Positions 1 to 8,954 of a stretch of DNA of 64,000 nt are shown here, piece by piece. A program made the translations under genes and the position numbers. Source of the stretch: Streptomyces sp. WM6378. GTDB lineage: Bacteria; Actinomycetota; Actinomycetes; Streptomycetales; Streptomycetaceae. How positions within the stretch are numbered: position 1 is the stretch's first letter; the number at the start of each line of letters is the position of its first letter. The stretch spans positions 1-64,000 of the forward strand of contig NZ_LGDD01000287.1 of NCBI RefSeq assembly GCF_001279695.1, in the 5' to 3' direction. The notes below the pieces were generated by a model. That model was not told the DNA's origin. It saw only the letters and a list, made by a program, of their open reading frames with translations, and made no database searches.

Positions 1-149
1 CCCACTCACCGCCCCACCCCCACCCCGTCAGCGCCCCGTGCGCACCCCGTGAGCGGGCGCGCTCAGAGTCGGCGGTGTCGGAGGGAGCAGCCCCCGGCGC
101 AAACCCCCGCCGGGCTCGCCGCCCGCAGGGCCGGAACAGGGAGCACACC

Positions 150-965
150 ATGTCGCAGCACCAGCAGGCCCGCACCACCGCCGCCACCACCCTTGCCGAC
201 AAGACCGCCCTCGTCACCGGCGCCTCCCGAGGCATCGGGCGCGGCATCGCCCAGCGGCTCGCCGCCGAAGGCGCCCTCGTCGCCGTCCACTACGGCACCG
301 ACGGGCCCGCCGCCCAGGAGACCGTCGACGCCATCGTCGCGGCCGGCGGCCGCGCCTTCGCCGTCGGCGCCGACCTCACCACCATCGACGGCGTCGAGCA
401 GCTCGCCGACGCCGTCCGCAGCGGGCTGCGCGCCCACACCGGTGTGGAGTTCCTCGACATCCTCGTCAACAACGCCGCCGTCACCGGGCAGCACCTGGCG
501 TACGCGGAGACGACCCCCGATCTCTTCGACCGGCTCTTCGCGGTCAACGTACGCGCCCCGTTCTTCCTCGCCCAGCGCCTGCTGCCGACCCTGCGCGACG
601 GCGGCCGCATCATCAACATCGGCTCCGCCGTGACCCGCATCGCGCTGGAGGGCGAGTTGGCGTACACGATGACGAAGGGCGCGATGGAGACGTACACCCG
701 GACCCTCGCCAACGAGGTGGGGGCCCGGCGGATCACGGTCAACCTGGTCGCGCCGGGGCCGACCGAGACCGACCGGACCCGTGCCTTCTTCCGGTCCTCT
801 CCCGAGATGGAGGCGCGGATGACGCAGGCTCAGGCGCTGCCGTGGATCGGGCAGCCCGCCGACATCGCGGACCCGGTCGCCTTCCTCGCCTCGGAGGACG
901 CGCGCTGGATCACCGGGCACGTCCTCGACGCCTCGGGCGGGACCTACCTGGGGCCGAAGCTCTGA
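150..965 (+). CDS. SDR family NAD(P)-dependent oxidoreductase
   Basis: A 271-residue classical short-chain dehydrogenase/reductase. The N-terminal cofactor motif TGASRGIG, the NNA motif after the fourth strand, and the YxxxK catalytic pair (AYTMTKGA, preceded by IGSAV supplying the serine) are all present and in order. The C-terminal GHVLDASGG is typical of the family. The frame is open further upstream, but ATG 150 sits just before the Rossmann fold at normal distance and follows a purine-rich stretch (CAGGGAG). Substrate cannot be read from the sequence. The P1-type peptidase follows on the same strand about 65 bases downstream. Confidence 0.9.
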   Translation: MSQHQQARTTAATTLADKTALVTGASRGIGRGIAQRLAAEGALVAVHYGTDGPAAQETVDAIVAAGGRAFAVGADLTTIDGVEQLADAVRSGLRAHTGVEFLDILVNNAAVTGQHLAYAETTPDLFDRLFAVNVRAPFFLAQRLLPTLRDGGRIINIGSAVTRIALEGELAYTMTKGAMETYTRTLANEVGARRITVNLVAPGPTETDRTRAFFRSSPEMEARMTQAQALPWIGQPADIADPVAFLASEDARWITGHVLDASGGTYLGPKL

Positions 966-1029
966 GAACCGGGAGCCCGTGTCCCGACTCCGCACGCCTC
1001 GGCCCAACTGCCGTGGTGGGATGTGGGTC

Positions 1030-2052
1030 ATGAACAATTCCCTCACCGATGTGGCCGGGTTCCTGGTCGGGCACGCGGCCGTGGCCGGACCGAACGCCCT
1101 GAGCGGCACGACCGTCGTGCTCGCCCCGCCCGGCGGCGCGGTCGCCGCGGTCGAGGTGCGCGGGGGCGGCCCCGGCACCCGGGAGACCGACGCCCTTGAT
1201 CCGAAGAACGTCGTCGAGCGCATCGACGCCGTCGTGCTGACCGGCGGCAGCGCGTACGGGCTCGACGCGGCGGCCGGGGTGATGGCCTGGCTGGAGGAGC
1301 GGCAGCGCGGGGTTCGGGTCGGGCCCGAGCCGCACCAGGTGGTCCCGGTCGTGCCCGCGGCCTGCCTGTTCGACCTGGGGCGCGGCGGCGACTGGCGGGC
1401 CCGGCCCGACGCGGCGGTGGGCCGGGCGGCCGTCGAGGCGGCCGGGACGGAGGTCACGGAGGGGAACGTGGGGGCCGGGACCGGCGCCGTGGTCGGCGGC
1501 CTCAAGGGCGGCGTCGGCACCGCCAGCGTCACCCTGGCCTCCGGGGTGACGGTGGCCGCCCTCGCCGTCGTCAACGCCGTCGGCTCCCCCGTCGACCCCC
1601 ACAACGGCGCCCTGTATGGGGAGTACGGGGAAGATTCACCGGCTCAACTGCCAACCCCCGAAAGACACTTGGGCGCCCAGGCTCGGCTCGCCGCCGCCCG
1701 TGTCGAGATGCCGCCCCTCAACACCACCCTCGCCGTCGTCGCCACCGACGCCCGGCTCACCCGGCCGCAGGCGCAGAAGCTCGCCGGGACCTCCCACGAC
1801 GGGCTGGCCCGCGCCGTTCGCCCCGTACACCTGATGCACGACGGGGACACGATCTTCGCCCTCGCCACCGGATCGCATGATTCCGGGCCGGACGGGACGG
1901 ACAAGGCCCTCAGCCCCGAGGAGTTGAACCACATTCTCGCCGCGGGGGCCGACGTCGTCGCGCGGGCGATCGTGCGGGGCGTGCGGGCCGCCGGCAGTGT
2001 CGAGGGGCCAGGGGGAACTTTCCCCTCTTATGGGGATCTGTACGGGAGTTGA
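1030..2052 (+). CDS. P1 family (DmpA-type, S58) peptidase/amidase
   Basis: A 340-residue protein of the P1/DmpA family, the N-terminal nucleophile hydrolases that self-cleave to alpha and beta chains and release N-terminal amino acids or hydrolyse beta-peptides. Visible family signatures are LTGGSAYGLDAA in the alpha region, GNVGAGTG, and the NTTLAVVATDA segment, where a Thr would be the exposed nucleophile. ATG 1030 is preferred over ATG 1021 because GGTGGG lies 9 bases before 1030 but abuts 1021. A roughly 20-residue loop (EYGEDSPAQLP region) before the cleavage site looks like a lineage insertion. Actual substrate is unknown. Confidence 0.8.
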   Translation: MNNSLTDVAGFLVGHAAVAGPNALSGTTVVLAPPGGAVAAVEVRGGGPGTRETDALDPKNVVERIDAVVLTGGSAYGLDAAAGVMAWLEERQRGVRVGPEPHQVVPVVPAACLFDLGRGGDWRARPDAAVGRAAVEAAGTEVTEGNVGAGTGAVVGGLKGGVGTASVTLASGVTVAALAVVNAVGSPVDPHNGALYGEYGEDSPAQLPTPERHLGAQARLAAARVEMPPLNTTLAVVATDARLTRPQAQKLAGTSHDGLARAVRPVHLMHDGDTIFALATGSHDSGPDGTDKALSPEELNHILAAGADVVARAIVRGVRAAGSVEGPGGTFPSYGDLYGS

Positions 2053-2072
2053 GGGCCGAGAGGCTCTCGATT

Positions 2073-2086
2073 GTGACCTCCGTCAC
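2073..2086 (+). promoter_or_regulatory. Crp-like binding box upstream of the L,D-transpeptidase gene
   Basis: GTGACCTCCGTCAC is an inverted repeat (GTGAC-N4-GTCAC) that fits the streptomycete Crp consensus GTG-N6-GNCAC exactly. It lies 90 bases upstream of the GTG start at 2177. Binding is inferred, not shown. Confidence 0.45.
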
Positions 2087-2176
2087 CATCGATTCTCGCA
2101 ACCATTGGGCCATTTGGGTTCTCTATGTCCGTACTGGATTCATTTCGCAGTACACCACGCAGACATGGAGTAGCCC

Positions 2177-3466
2177 GTGACACCGCCGGCGTCGGACAAC
2201 GCAGCGCAGCCTCAGCAGTTCAGCAGCACCCCGCGCCCCGCGCGTCCGTTTGCCCGGCGCCGGGTCCGGCTCATCGCGGGAGCGGCGGGCCTCCTGGTCG
2301 GCGCGCTCGCGCTGACCGCCTGCGGCGGCGACGCCAAGGCGAGCGACGACAGCAAGAACGGCAAGGGCGCGGACGCCTCGGCCGCCAAGGACGCCTCCAC
2401 GCTGAAGATCACCATCTCGGCGAAGAACGGCTCCACCAACGCCTCCATCAACGACGTCACCGTCAAGGCCGAGGGCGGCAAGCTCTCCGACGTGACGATG
2501 ACCGAGGTGCAGGGTGGCAAGGCCGTGCCCGGCACGCTCGCCGCCGACGGTCTTTCCTGGAAGCCGACCGGCAAGGTCGAGCGCGGCACCCAGTACAAGA
2601 TCGCCGCCAACGGCAAGGACGACAAGGGCCGGGCCGCGACGGAGAACTCGCAGTTCTCCACCGTTTCGGCCAAGGACAGCTTCATCGCCAACTACACCCC
2701 CGAGGACGGCTCCACGGTCGGCGTCGGCATGCCGGTGTCCTTCGACTTCAACAAGGAGATCACCAACAAGAAGGACGTCCTCTCGCACATCACGGTGACC
2801 AGCAGCAGCGGGCAGCAGGTCGTCGGGCACTGGTTCAACTCCCAGCGCCTGGACTTCCGGCCCGAGGAGTACTGGAAGGCCGGCTCCAAGGTCACCATGA
2901 AGATCAACCTGGACAAGGTCGAGGGCGCCAAGGGCGTCTACGGCGTGCAGTCGAAGGAAGTCACCTTCACCATCGGCCGCAACCAGGTCTCCACGGTCGA
3001 CGTGAAGACGCAGGAGATGACCGTCCAGGAGGACGGCAAGACCATCAAGACGATTCCGGTGTCGACCGGAAGTTCCGAACACCCCACCTACAACGGGCAG
3101 ATGGTGATCTCCGAGAAGTTCACGCAGACCCGCATGAACGGTGACAGCGTGGGCTTCGGCGGCGAGTACGACATCAAGGACGTGCCGCACGCGATGCGCC
3201 TGTCCACCTCGGGCACCTTCATCCACGGCAACTACTGGGGCGACCCGTCGGTGTTCGGCAACGACGGCACCAGCCACGGCTGCGTCGGCATGAAGGACGT
3301 GAAGGGCGCCGCAGGCGACACTCCTGCCAAGTGGATGTTCGACCACAGCCTCATCGGTGACGTGGTCGTCGTGAAGGGCTCGCCGGACAAGACCATCGCC
3401 CCGGACAACGGCCTCAACGGCTGGAACATGCCGTGGTCGCAGTGGACGGCGGACAGCACCTCCTGA
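2177..3466 (+). CDS. L,D-transpeptidase lipoprotein (YkuD, Ig-like domains)
   Basis: A 429-residue exported lipoprotein. A basic stretch (ARRRVRL) and hydrophobic segment lead to the lipobox LTAC near residue 50. Two Ig-like beta domains follow, then a C-terminal YkuD domain with the catalytic HGN...SHGC motif (Cys nucleophile in TSHGCVGM). Such enzymes make 3-3 cross-links in peptidoglycan outside the membrane. GTG 2177 follows GGAG with 6 bases of spacing. It is a clear paralogue of the gene at 21626, sharing FYTPEDxSTVGVGM-like and HGNYW segments. A strong hairpin (3496-3529) follows the stop. Confidence 0.93.
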   Translation: MTPPASDNAAQPQQFSSTPRPARPFARRRVRLIAGAAGLLVGALALTACGGDAKASDDSKNGKGADASAAKDASTLKITISAKNGSTNASINDVTVKAEGGKLSDVTMTEVQGGKAVPGTLAADGLSWKPTGKVERGTQYKIAANGKDDKGRAATENSQFSTVSAKDSFIANYTPEDGSTVGVGMPVSFDFNKEITNKKDVLSHITVTSSSGQQVVGHWFNSQRLDFRPEEYWKAGSKVTMKINLDKVEGAKGVYGVQSKEVTFTIGRNQVSTVDVKTQEMTVQEDGKTIKTIPVSTGSSEHPTYNGQMVISEKFTQTRMNGDSVGFGGEYDIKDVPHAMRLSTSGTFIHGNYWGDPSVFGNDGTSHGCVGMKDVKGAAGDTPAKWMFDHSLIGDVVVVKGSPDKTIAPDNGLNGWNMPWSQWTADSTS

Positions 3467-3495
3467 CCAACTCCCTTTCTCCACAGCAGACTTGA

Positions 3496-3529
3496 CCGGC
3501 CGGTAACCCTTTTACGGGGTGCCGGCCGG
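3496..3529 (+). terminator. Factor-independent terminator-like hairpin after the L,D-transpeptidase
   Basis: CCGGCCGG arms separated by 18 bases, extended by partial TAACCC/GGGGTG pairing, then AAAAG. Its position argues against starting the next gene upstream at 3519. Confidence 0.6.
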
Positions 3530-3623
3530 AAAAGTTTCGGCCATGCCCGCTGCGCGATCCGCCCTCAGGGGCTACGTTGAGCACCTTCTACGTGACCAAC
3601 AGCGACGGCCAGGAGAAGCCTTG

Positions 3624-4493
3624 GTGCTCCATGTGCCCCACCCGCTCGACGGCGAGCGCGGCCCCGGCGACGACTCGGCCCAGGAACAACTGGCCGCAAT
3701 CCTGGGGCGGGCCCTGAACTCCTTCGATCTGCCGGACGAGCTCGTCGAGCGCCTCGCCCTGGCGATGGCGCACACCACTTCGCTGCACTCCTCGCTGCAC
3801 ACCTCGGCGGCGGGCCCCGGCGGCCACCGCCTGAGCCGCGAGACGTACCGGCACTGCTATCTGCTCCTGGACGGCACCACCGTCACCCTGTGGGAGCTCG
3901 CCCACCACGACGGCCGCGAGTACGCGCACGAGGTGTACGCGGCCGAGGAGGACGCCCGCATCGCCGCCGCCCGGCTGCGCCGCCGGGCCCTGCCCCACGA
4001 GGCCACCCACCCGGACGACGAATTCGGCGCGCTGGAGGCCGAGTTGGGTGCGTACGGGGGCGGCGCCGTCGACCCGCTCCAGGACTTCGAGGACGGCTGG
4101 GAGGCCGGCTTCGGCCCCGACTTCCTCGCCGGGCAGGACCGCCCGTCCGCCGGGCGCCCCCACCCGTACGCCCCGGACGACTCCGCGGACCACGCGCGCC
4201 GGCTGCTTCGCCGCGCCGAGAACCCGGACCGGCCCGGCGAGCGCACCGCGCTCAGGCTGCGGGCCGCACACGCGCACCGGATCACCCAGGCCTTCGGCAG
4301 CCACTGCCGCACGACCGGCCGGGATGCCGCGTTCACGCTGTACGAGCACGCGTTCCTGCTGCTCGACGGCGGCGAGCTCAGCCTGTGGGAGGTCGAGCAC
4401 ACGGCGACCCCGGACGGCCGCCACATGTGCGAGGTGTACGCGACCGAGCGGGCCGCCAGAGCCGCCATGGAGCGCCGCGCGCACGTGAGTTGA
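3624..4493 (+). CDS. DUF6227 family protein
   Basis: A 289-residue protein of a family I recognise from Streptomyces genomes as DUF6227; its function is not known. It contains an internal duplication: a YRHCYLLLDG...TLWELAHHD...HEVYAAEE block in the N-terminal half is repeated as LYEHAFLLLDG...SLWEVEHTA...CEVYATER at the C-terminus, with a variable acidic linker between. There are no membrane segments or signal peptide. The frame is open from 3519, but a terminator hairpin overlaps that start. AGGAG at 3611 points to TTG 3621 or GTG 3624; I chose 3624 (8-base spacing). Confidence 0.75.
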   Translation: MLHVPHPLDGERGPGDDSAQEQLAAILGRALNSFDLPDELVERLALAMAHTTSLHSSLHTSAAGPGGHRLSRETYRHCYLLLDGTTVTLWELAHHDGREYAHEVYAAEEDARIAAARLRRRALPHEATHPDDEFGALEAELGAYGGGAVDPLQDFEDGWEAGFGPDFLAGQDRPSAGRPHPYAPDDSADHARRLLRRAENPDRPGERTALRLRAAHAHRITQAFGSHCRTTGRDAAFTLYEHAFLLLDGGELSLWEVEHTATPDGRHMCEVYATERAARAAMERRAHVS

Positions 4494-4566
4494 GGGCCGC
4501 GGCCCGGGCCCCGAAGGACCCGCGGACCCTCACCTCACGGCCGTACGCTCACCTCACGCGCACGCG

Positions 4567-4821
4567 TCAGGAGCTGCGCGGGTCGAGCTGGCGGATCAGG
4601 CCCGCGAACGCGGCCCGCTCCGCCTCGGTGAGCGCGACCTTCTCCCGGGCGGGCGGCCCGGCCTGCCGGCCCACCGCGCGCAGGGTGCGCAGCGCATGCC
4701 ACTCGGCCCGGTCGGCGCGCTCCCGGCGCAGGATGCGGACCAGGCCGACGACCCAGGCGACACTCGCCGCAGCGAGGACGGAAAGGCCTATCTGCTGAAT
4801 GATCGTGATGTTCTGAGCCAC
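4567..4821 (-). CDS. Small single-pass membrane protein
   Basis: An 84-residue protein with one hydrophobic segment near the N-terminus (IGLSVLAAASVAWVVGLVRI) followed by a basic, charged cytoplasmic helix rich in Arg and Glu. The frame extends to 4869, but the GTG at 4821 is preferred because the sequence after it has normal codon bias and the hydrophobic helix starts about 10 residues in. No family recognised. It is convergent with the DUF6227 gene and lies directly downstream of fruA in the same direction, separated by about 140 bases. Confidence 0.55.
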   Translation of the reverse strand: MAQNITIIQQIGLSVLAAASVAWVVGLVRILRRERADRAEWHALRTLRAVGRQAGPPAREKVALTEAERAAFAGLIRQLDPRSS

Positions 4822-4960
4822 GCGCCCCAGTAGACAACACAGGCCGGGACTTACGGCAGGGAGATGCAAGGACTTTGGTCCTCAAGTGGTACATGTCACG
4901 TCATGACGGCCGAAGATGCCCGGCCCCACGGTAGGGTCCGGGCATATCGGGTGTAATCCT

Positions 4961-6937
4961 TCAGGCGGCGACCGTCACCCTCTCCTCGTCGAGCGCCGGG
5001 GCCTCGTGCTCGGGCTGCCGCTTGCGCAGGCCCTTGAGCAGGATGACCAGGGCCGCGCTGACCGCCGTGCCGGCCGCCACGGCCAGCAGGTACAGGAAGG
5101 CGTTGCCGATCAGCGGGACCACGAAGATCCCGCCGTGCGGTGCCCGCAGGGTGCAGCCGAAGGCCATCGACAGGGCGCCGGTGACCGCGCCGCCCGCCAT
5201 CGCGGAGGGGATGACCCGCAGCGGGTCGGCCGCCGCGAACGGGATCGCGCCCTCAGTGATGAAGGACGCTCCGAGCACCCAGGCCGCCTTGCCGTTCTGG
5301 CGCTCGGTGCGGGTGAACAGGCGGCCCCGCACCGTCGTGGCCAGGGCCATCGCCAGCGGCGGCACCATGCCCGCGGCCATCACGGCCGCCATCACCTTGA
5401 AGCTGCCGTCGGTGCCGTCGGCGAGCCCGCCGACCGCGAAGGCGTAGGCCACCTTGTTGAGCGGGCCCCCCAGGTCGAAGCACATCATCAGGCCCAGGAT
5501 CACGCCGAGCACGATCGCATTGGCGCCCGAAAGACCGTTGAGCCAACTGGTCAGCGCGGACTGGAGCTTGGCGATCGGCTCGCCTATGACCAGGAACATC
5601 AGGAAGCCCACGATCGCCGACGAGATCAGCGGGATCACCACCACCGGCATGATGCCGCGCAGTGGCGCCGGGATCCTGACCTTCTGGATCGCCATGACCA
5701 CGGCGCCCGCGATCAGACCGGCCGCGAGCCCGCCGAGGAAGCCCGCCTTGATCGCGACGGCGATCGCACCGCCCACGAAGCCGGGCACCAGACCCGGCCG
5801 GTCGGCCATGCCGTACGCGATGTAGCCCGCCAGGACCGGGACCAGGAAGCTGAAGGCCAGGCCGCCGATCTGGAAGAGCAGGGCGGCCCAGCTGGTGGCG
5901 TCGGTCCACAGGAAGTGGTCCATGACGGAGGGCGCCTTGTCGACCTTGTAGCCGCCGATGGCGAAGCCCAGCGCGATGAGCAGGCCGCCCGCGGCGACGA
6001 ACGGCACCATGTAACTGACGCCCGACATCAACCACTTGCGCAACTTGGTGCCGTAGCCCTCGCCCGGCTCGCCCGCCGCCTCCACGGGGGACGGCTTGGC
6101 GCCCGGCTCGGCGATCTCGCCACAGGCCGCCTTGTCGCGGACTTCCGCGATCAGTTCGCCGGGGCGGTTGACGCCCGCCTTCACACCCACGTCCACCGTG
6201 GGCTTCCCGGCGAACCGCTCCTTGTCCCGTACGGGCACGTCGTGCGCGAAGATCACGCCGTCGGCGGCCGCGATGACGGCCGGGGCGAGCCGGGTGAACC
6301 CGGACGAGCCCTGCGTCTCGACCGCGATCTCGACGCCCTCGGCCCGCGCGGCCCGCTCCAGGGACTCCGCCGCCATGTAGGTGTGGGCGATGCCGGTGGG
6401 GCAGGAGGTGACGGCCACGATCCGGAAAGGCTGGGTTTCGTGCGACTGGGCCGCGGGCTCGGGAGCCTCTTCGACCTGCGGCTCGGCCGCCTCCTCGCCC
6501 CGGATCAGCGCCGCCGCCGCCTCCGCCGTGGCCGCCGCCCGCAGTGCCGCGGTGAACCCGTCGTCCATCAGCTGGCGGGCCAGGGAGGACAGGATCGACA
6601 GGTGGGCGTCGTCCGCGCCCGCCGGGGCCGCGATGAGGAAGATCAGGTCGGCCGGGCCGTCCGGCGCGCCGAAGTCGATCCCGGCCGCGCTGCGGCCGAA
6701 GGCCAGGGTCGGCTCGGTGACGTGGGCGCTGCGGCAGTGCGGGATGCCGATGCCGCCGTCGAGGCCGGTCGGCATCTGGGCCTCGCGGGCGGCCACGTCG
6801 GCGAGGAAGCCGTCGAGGTCGGTGACGCGGCCGAGCGCGACCATCCGCTCGGCGAGCGTACGGGCGGCGGCTTCCTTGGAGTCGGCGGCCAGGTCGAGGT
6901 GGAGGTCGACCAGTTCCGCGGTGATCATCTGGCTCAT
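4961..6937 (-). CDS. fruA: PTS fructose transporter EIIABC
   Basis: A 658-residue fused fructose-specific enzyme II that phosphorylates fructose to fructose-1-phosphate during uptake. The EIIA domain comes first (about 1-145) with phospho-acceptor His67 in the GIPHCRS motif. EIIB follows (about 170-270) with Cys179 in the SCPTGIAHT motif. EIIC then fills about 290-640 with roughly ten membrane segments. An Ala/Glu/Pro linker joins EIIA and EIIB. The ATG at 6937 is preceded by AAAGGAGC, a strong ribosome site. It is the last gene of the fruR-fruK-fruA operon; the same cluster exists in S. coelicolor. Confidence 0.97.
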   Translation of the reverse strand: MSQMITAELVDLHLDLAADSKEAAARTLAERMVALGRVTDLDGFLADVAAREAQMPTGLDGGIGIPHCRSAHVTEPTLAFGRSAAGIDFGAPDGPADLIFLIAAPAGADDAHLSILSSLARQLMDDGFTAALRAAATAEAAAALIRGEEAAEPQVEEAPEPAAQSHETQPFRIVAVTSCPTGIAHTYMAAESLERAARAEGVEIAVETQGSSGFTRLAPAVIAAADGVIFAHDVPVRDKERFAGKPTVDVGVKAGVNRPGELIAEVRDKAACGEIAEPGAKPSPVEAAGEPGEGYGTKLRKWLMSGVSYMVPFVAAGGLLIALGFAIGGYKVDKAPSVMDHFLWTDATSWAALLFQIGGLAFSFLVPVLAGYIAYGMADRPGLVPGFVGGAIAVAIKAGFLGGLAAGLIAGAVVMAIQKVRIPAPLRGIMPVVVIPLISSAIVGFLMFLVIGEPIAKLQSALTSWLNGLSGANAIVLGVILGLMMCFDLGGPLNKVAYAFAVGGLADGTDGSFKVMAAVMAAGMVPPLAMALATTVRGRLFTRTERQNGKAAWVLGASFITEGAIPFAAADPLRVIPSAMAGGAVTGALSMAFGCTLRAPHGGIFVVPLIGNAFLYLLAVAAGTAVSAALVILLKGLRKRQPEHEAPALDEERVTVAA

Positions 6938-6977
6938 CGCGGGCTCCTTTGCGGGCGGTGAGGGGCGGGGGCGGGGG

Positions 6978-7928
6978 TCATGGCGCCGGTTCCGACAGGG
7001 GGCGGTCCAGCGGGACGGCGTCGGTGACGGTGACCGCCGCCGGATCGAGGTCGCCGGGCGTCGGCATCACGCTGCCGGGGAGCTGCACGGCGGCCGCGCC
7101 GTGGGCGACGGCCGCGGCGAGCGCCCGGGGGCCTTCGCCGCCCGCCGCGAGGAACCCGGCGAGCGATGCGTCACCGGCTCCCACGTTGCTGCGTACGGTC
7201 GCGACGGGGGCCGAGGCGAAGTACGTACCGGATGCGGTGACCAGGAGCTGGCCGTCGGCGCCGAGGCTGGCGAGGACGGCGCCCGCCCCCAGCTCCCGCA
7301 GCTCTTCGGCCGCCTTGACCGCGTCGCCGATGGTGGCGAGGGGGCGGCCGACGGCCTGGGCGAGTTCCTCGGCGTTGGGCTTGACCACGTCGGGGCGTTC
7401 GCGCAGCGCGGCGATGAGGGAGGGGCCCGAGGTGTCGAGGGCGACCTTGGCTCCGGCGGCGTGCGCGCGGGCGACGAGGTCGGCGTACCACTGGGGTGCG
7501 AGGCCCGGCGGGAGGCTGCCGCAGCAGGCGATCCAGTCGGCGCGGCCGGAGTGCCCGCGGACGGTGTCGAGCAGCAACTCGCTCTCGGCGGCGGTCAGTT
7601 GGGGCCCGGGCGCGTTGATTTTCGTCAGGGTGCCGTCGGGTTCGGCGACCGAGATGTTGGAGCGGGTGTGGCCCGCGACGGGGACGGGGGCGACCTCGAT
7701 GCCCTCGGCGCCGAGGAGTTCGGCGACCAGGGCGCCCGGGGCGCCGCCGAGTGGCATGACGGCGACCGTGCGGTGTCCGGCGGCGGCGACGGCGCGGGAG
7801 ACGTTGACGCCCTTGCCGCCGGGGTCCACGCGCTCGCCGGTGGCGCGCAGCACGTCGCCGCGCGTCAGGCCGGGGACCTCGTAGGTGCGGTCGAGGCTGG
7901 GGTTGGGGGTGACGGTGAGGATGTTCAT
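6978..7928 (-). CDS. fruK: 1-phosphofructokinase
   Basis: A 316-residue PfkB/ribokinase-family kinase that turns fructose-1-phosphate into fructose-1,6-bisphosphate. It has the substrate-side motif PGGKGVNVSRA near residue 40 and the C-terminal ATP/anion-hole motif SNVGAGDASLAGF with the catalytic Asp. The start overlaps the fruR stop by 4 bases (ATGA), so the two are translationally coupled. fruA follows after 40 bases. Position between a DeoR regulator and the fructose PTS makes the assignment secure. Confidence 0.97.
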   Translation of the reverse strand: MNILTVTPNPSLDRTYEVPGLTRGDVLRATGERVDPGGKGVNVSRAVAAAGHRTVAVMPLGGAPGALVAELLGAEGIEVAPVPVAGHTRSNISVAEPDGTLTKINAPGPQLTAAESELLLDTVRGHSGRADWIACCGSLPPGLAPQWYADLVARAHAAGAKVALDTSGPSLIAALRERPDVVKPNAEELAQAVGRPLATIGDAVKAAEELRELGAGAVLASLGADGQLLVTASGTYFASAPVATVRSNVGAGDASLAGFLAAGGEGPRALAAAVAHGAAAVQLPGSVMPTPGDLDPAAVTVTDAVPLDRPLSEPAP

Positions 7929-8686
7929 ACGGTGATCACGTCCGTGCCGGCGGCCTCGATGGCGGCGACGCTGTCGGGGGCGAGCCCGCTGTCGGTGATG
8001 AGGAGGTCGACGTCGGCGATGTCGCCGAAGCGGGCGAAATGTTCCTGGCCGTGCTTGGCGGAGTCGGCGAGCAGCACCACGCGCCGGGCGGCGCCGATCG
8101 CGGCCCGCTTGACGGCGGCCTCGGCGAGGTCGGGGGTGGTGAGGCCGTGGGCGACGGAGAAGCCGTTGGTGCCGAGGAAGACGACGTCGGCGCGGATCTC
8201 GCCGTAGGCGCGCAGCGCCCAGGCGTCGACGGCGGCCCGGGTGCGGTGGCGGACCCGCCCGCCGACGAGGTGGAGGTCGATGGCGGGGTGGTCGGCGAGC
8301 CTCGCCGCGACGGGCAGCGCGTGGGTGACGAGGGTGAGCCCGCTGTCCAGGGGCAGCTCGGCGGCCAGGCGCGCGATGGTCGATCCGGCGTCGAGGATGA
8401 CGCTGCCCTCGGCGGGCAGTTCGGCGAGCGCGGCCCGCGCGATGCGGTCCTTCTCGTCGGCGGCGGTGGACTCGCGCTCGGCGAGGTCGGGCTCGAAGTC
8501 GAGCCGCCCGGCCGGGATGGCCCCGCCGTGCACGCGGCGCACCAGGCCGGCCCGGTCGAGTGCCTTCAGATCTCGCCGTACGGTCTCGGCGGTGACCTGG
8601 AAGGTCTCGGCGAGCGAGAGCACGTCCACGCGCCCGCTCTCCCGCGCGATCCGCAGGATCTCCTGCTGCCGCTCCGGTGCATACAT
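7925..8686 (-). CDS. fruR: DeoR-family regulator of the fructose operon
   Basis: A 253-residue DeoR-type regulator. The N-terminal winged helix contains VDVLSLAETFQVTAETVRRD and the signature RRVHGGA; the C-terminal sugar-phosphate-sensing (isomerase-like) domain has VILDAGST and LADSAKHG. It is the first gene of the fru operon and overlaps fruK by 4 bases. The ATG at 8686 has no obvious ribosome site: the bases just before it are occupied by two operator-like repeats. Start choice follows the family's usual N-terminus (MYAPERQQEIL). Confidence 0.95.
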   Translation of the reverse strand: MYAPERQQEILRIARESGRVDVLSLAETFQVTAETVRRDLKALDRAGLVRRVHGGAIPAGRLDFEPDLAERESTAADEKDRIARAALAELPAEGSVILDAGSTIARLAAELPLDSGLTLVTHALPVAARLADHPAIDLHLVGGRVRHRTRAAVDAWALRAYGEIRADVVFLGTNGFSVAHGLTTPDLAEAAVKRAAIGAARRVVLLADSAKHGQEHFARFGDIADVDLLITDSGLAPDSVAAIEAAGTDVITV

Positions 8687-8704
8687 GTCTGTTTACGTCC
8701 GTTT
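8687..8704 (-). promoter_or_regulatory. Putative FruR operator (direct repeats)
   Basis: On the minus strand AAACGGAC and AAACAGAC occur in tandem with a 10-base period, ending exactly at the fruR start codon. A further AAACGGAC lies on the plus strand at 8786-8793. Direct repeats one helical turn apart suit DeoR-family operators. Autoregulation is inferred. Confidence 0.55.
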
Positions 8705-8870
8705 CCGTGCCCGAACCTGCGGTTACACCGCCAGGTTACGACCGAGTTCCCCTGAAGTAAATCGATTCGGGCATTCTGCGGACACAAACGGACTTAGGTC
8801 CCGGCGGCCGGGAGCCACCCGACCCGGGCCCGGACGGGCCGAAGATGCCGATGCGGGCGGGCACCAAGGC

Positions 8871-8950
8871 ATTTAGGGGCGCGGGGAACTGCGCGACCAG
8901 CCACCCACGGTCCGCAGCCGAACTGGGGGTCCGGGGCGCAGCCCCCGGAC
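8871..8950. repeat. Streptomyces interspersed repeat
   Basis: The block beginning TTTAGGGGCGCGGGGAACTG and ending in GGGGCGCAGCCCC is a sequence recognised from many intergenic sites in Streptomyces chromosomes. It is non-coding and contains short hairpins. It sits between the fruR promoter and the terminator of the MFS gene. Confidence 0.7.
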
Positions 8951-8954
8951 AAGC

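Noticed and set aside
63-1604. Long minus-strand open frame opposite the SDR and P1 peptidase genes
   Set aside because: Anti-sense frame of high-GC DNA; the plus-strand genes have clear domain motifs and codon bias.
4916-6961. 681-codon plus-strand frame opposite fruA
   Set aside because: Shadow of fruA: Arg/Asp/Gly/His-rich text without motifs.
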